Positions 62,719-64,000 of a stretch of 64,000 bases of DNA are shown piece by piece. Position 1 is the first letter of the stretch. Each line of letters begins with the position of its first letter. The notes beneath the pieces were generated by a model, which made no database searches, was not told the origin of the DNA, and was given only the letters and a program-made list of their open reading frames with translations. Position numbers and translations under genes: made by a program. Source of the DNA: Nissolia schottii (Eukaryota; Streptophyta; Magnoliopsida; Fabales; Fabaceae); contig QANU01074424.1 in the NCBI GenBank assembly GCA_003254905.1, forward strand, positions 121,003-185,002, in the 5' to 3' direction.

Positions 62719-64000
62719 TGTAACAACCCGACTTTTTTCCCTCAATTAAAATGCTATTTAAGGAAGAATTAAAAAGATAATAATAAGGAAAAGGCAAGAT
62801 AAAATGAACTAAAATTCAAATATTAATTTTATTTCTGTAATATTAGTTAAAAATAATTCTTTGACGATCTCATGACGTCCGGTGACATTCGGATCGAAAT
62901 TAGGGTTTTATTGTAATTTCTTTACGACTCATAGGAGTCTGTAAAATATATTAATAGGAAATTAAATGTAAGAATATTTCATCTAAGATTTTAATATTAA
63001 CTAAGATAATTAATAGGTCACAACGGTATGCCCAGAATATTTTTAGGATGTCCGGCCATAAACAATTGATGAACAAACATAACCTAAACTAAAATACACT
63101 AAGGGCAAAATTGGAAAAACTAACTATGGCCAAGGTATTAGAGCCCCACGGCCAGCCCCCAAAACCGAGCCCTCATCTCAAACTTTCCTAAGTTTTCATT
63201 TCTTCCAAAGCTTCCAAAAACCTAAAGCTTCCCAAATTTCTCCAAAGCTCCATCAAGGTGAAATCATCATCCTTTGCTCTTCATCATCTTAAATCACTCT
63301 CAAATCACTCAAGGAAACAAGCTAGCATCAAGGCTAGAAAGTCTCTTCAAGAGGAATCCAAGAAACCAAACTCCAAAACCCTGAAACTCCATAACCTAGG
63401 GTTTTACTCTTTCTTAACAAAGAAGAGTTCTAGCAAGCCATCAAGCTTCAAGCTCATCATCATAATTCATTCTTAAGTCCCTAAGAAGACAAAGCAAGCA
63501 TAGTTGGTAAGTTTCATCACTTGGTGAAGAACCAAGCTTCCATGGCCATATTTACCCTAATTATGTCAAGTTTTCATTTTAGGTCAAGAAACCTTCAAGT
63601 AAGCAAGCAAGGCTTGGTTTCCTTTTCTACGAGCATCAAGAAGCTCTTGAGGAAGTGGGTAATCCTAGTTCCTCACCTCTTTGATGGTGAATGGTTGTAT
63701 GGGATGCTATGTGTATGTTGATGATTATACATGAATTTACGCTTATGTAGGTTAGCAAGTTTGGTTAGGTTAGGAAAACAATTCTGAAGGGTCTTGTGAC
63801 CTGGATTAGATAGGATTATTGTGTCGGAATTATATGTGAAACTCAAGCAGGTGCCATGGGAAGCAAGGAGAGAAAAATGGAAGAGAAGAGCAATTCGGTT
63901 TTCATGTCTCGAACAGGGGTCGCTGAGCGACGTCTCTGGCACCGCTGAGTGAGACATGGCTTACGTGGAAAGGTGAAAAGATATTTTTAAATTAAGGCGG
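62719..64000 (+). mobile_element. LTR of a Ty3/gypsy-type element, runs off the window
   Basis: Begins TGTAACAACCCGACTTTTTT, the same start style as the LTR at 9472 (TGTAACATCCCG), and continues with LTR-like non-coding sequence and a leader-like purine/pyrimidine stretch near 63180-63480. No second end, target repeat or gene lies inside the window, so solo LTR versus full element cannot be told. Confidence 0.55.

Overview
This is nuclear DNA from a flowering plant, a eudicot and probably a legume. The genes are multi-exon with AT-rich introns, and the proteins are plant families: KORRIGAN cellulase, GAUT galacturonosyltransferase, type-B response regulator and QWRF protein. The legume placement is inference, from the style of the host proteins and of the 'ggttaattaag...ccct' inverted-repeat elements.

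Layout. 0.6-2.7 kb: zeta-class glutathione transferase gene (-). 2.8-7.0 kb: a 4.1-kb Mutator-like inverted-repeat element with a decayed endogenous pararetrovirus (Caulimoviridae) fragment inside it. 7.7-14.2 kb: a nest of repeats. A 923-bp direct duplication ends inside a hAT element; the hAT holds a long LTR copy, and the LTR holds a Mutator-type foldback element with an assembly gap in its loop. 14.0-18.2 kb: a 2-kb segment present twice in tandem, joined by a single N. 18.5-20.8 kb: KORRIGAN-type endoglucanase (+). 21.6-24.1 kb: TVP38/TMEM64-family membrane protein (-) with two apparent frameshifts. 24.8-29.6 kb: endosomal-type NHX Na+(K+)/H+ antiporter (+) of 20 exons, two of whose introns are AT-AC U12-type. 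30.6-32.5 kb: a QWRF/AUG8-family gene (+) with three lesions. 33.1-36.6 kb: WD40 protein (-). 38.3-45.5 kb: alpha/beta-hydrolase (+). 47.0-48.8 kb: type-B response regulator (-). 51.9-55.7 kb: GAUT4-like galacturonosyltransferase (-). 56-64 kb: a gene-poor, AT-rich stretch with two Helitron 3' ends, a B3-domain gene fragment and, at the right edge, the start of an LTR element.

The genes do not form a pathway cluster. KORRIGAN (cellulose synthesis) and the GAUT (pectin synthesis) both serve the cell wall, and TVP38 and NHX share a head-to-head promoter region and are both membrane proteins of the endomembrane system; I read these as ordinary neighbourhood. Exon coordinates were set by hand from splice sites, reading phase and recalled family sequences, so single splice sites may be off. 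I saw no tRNA, rRNA, organelle insertion or CRISPR array.
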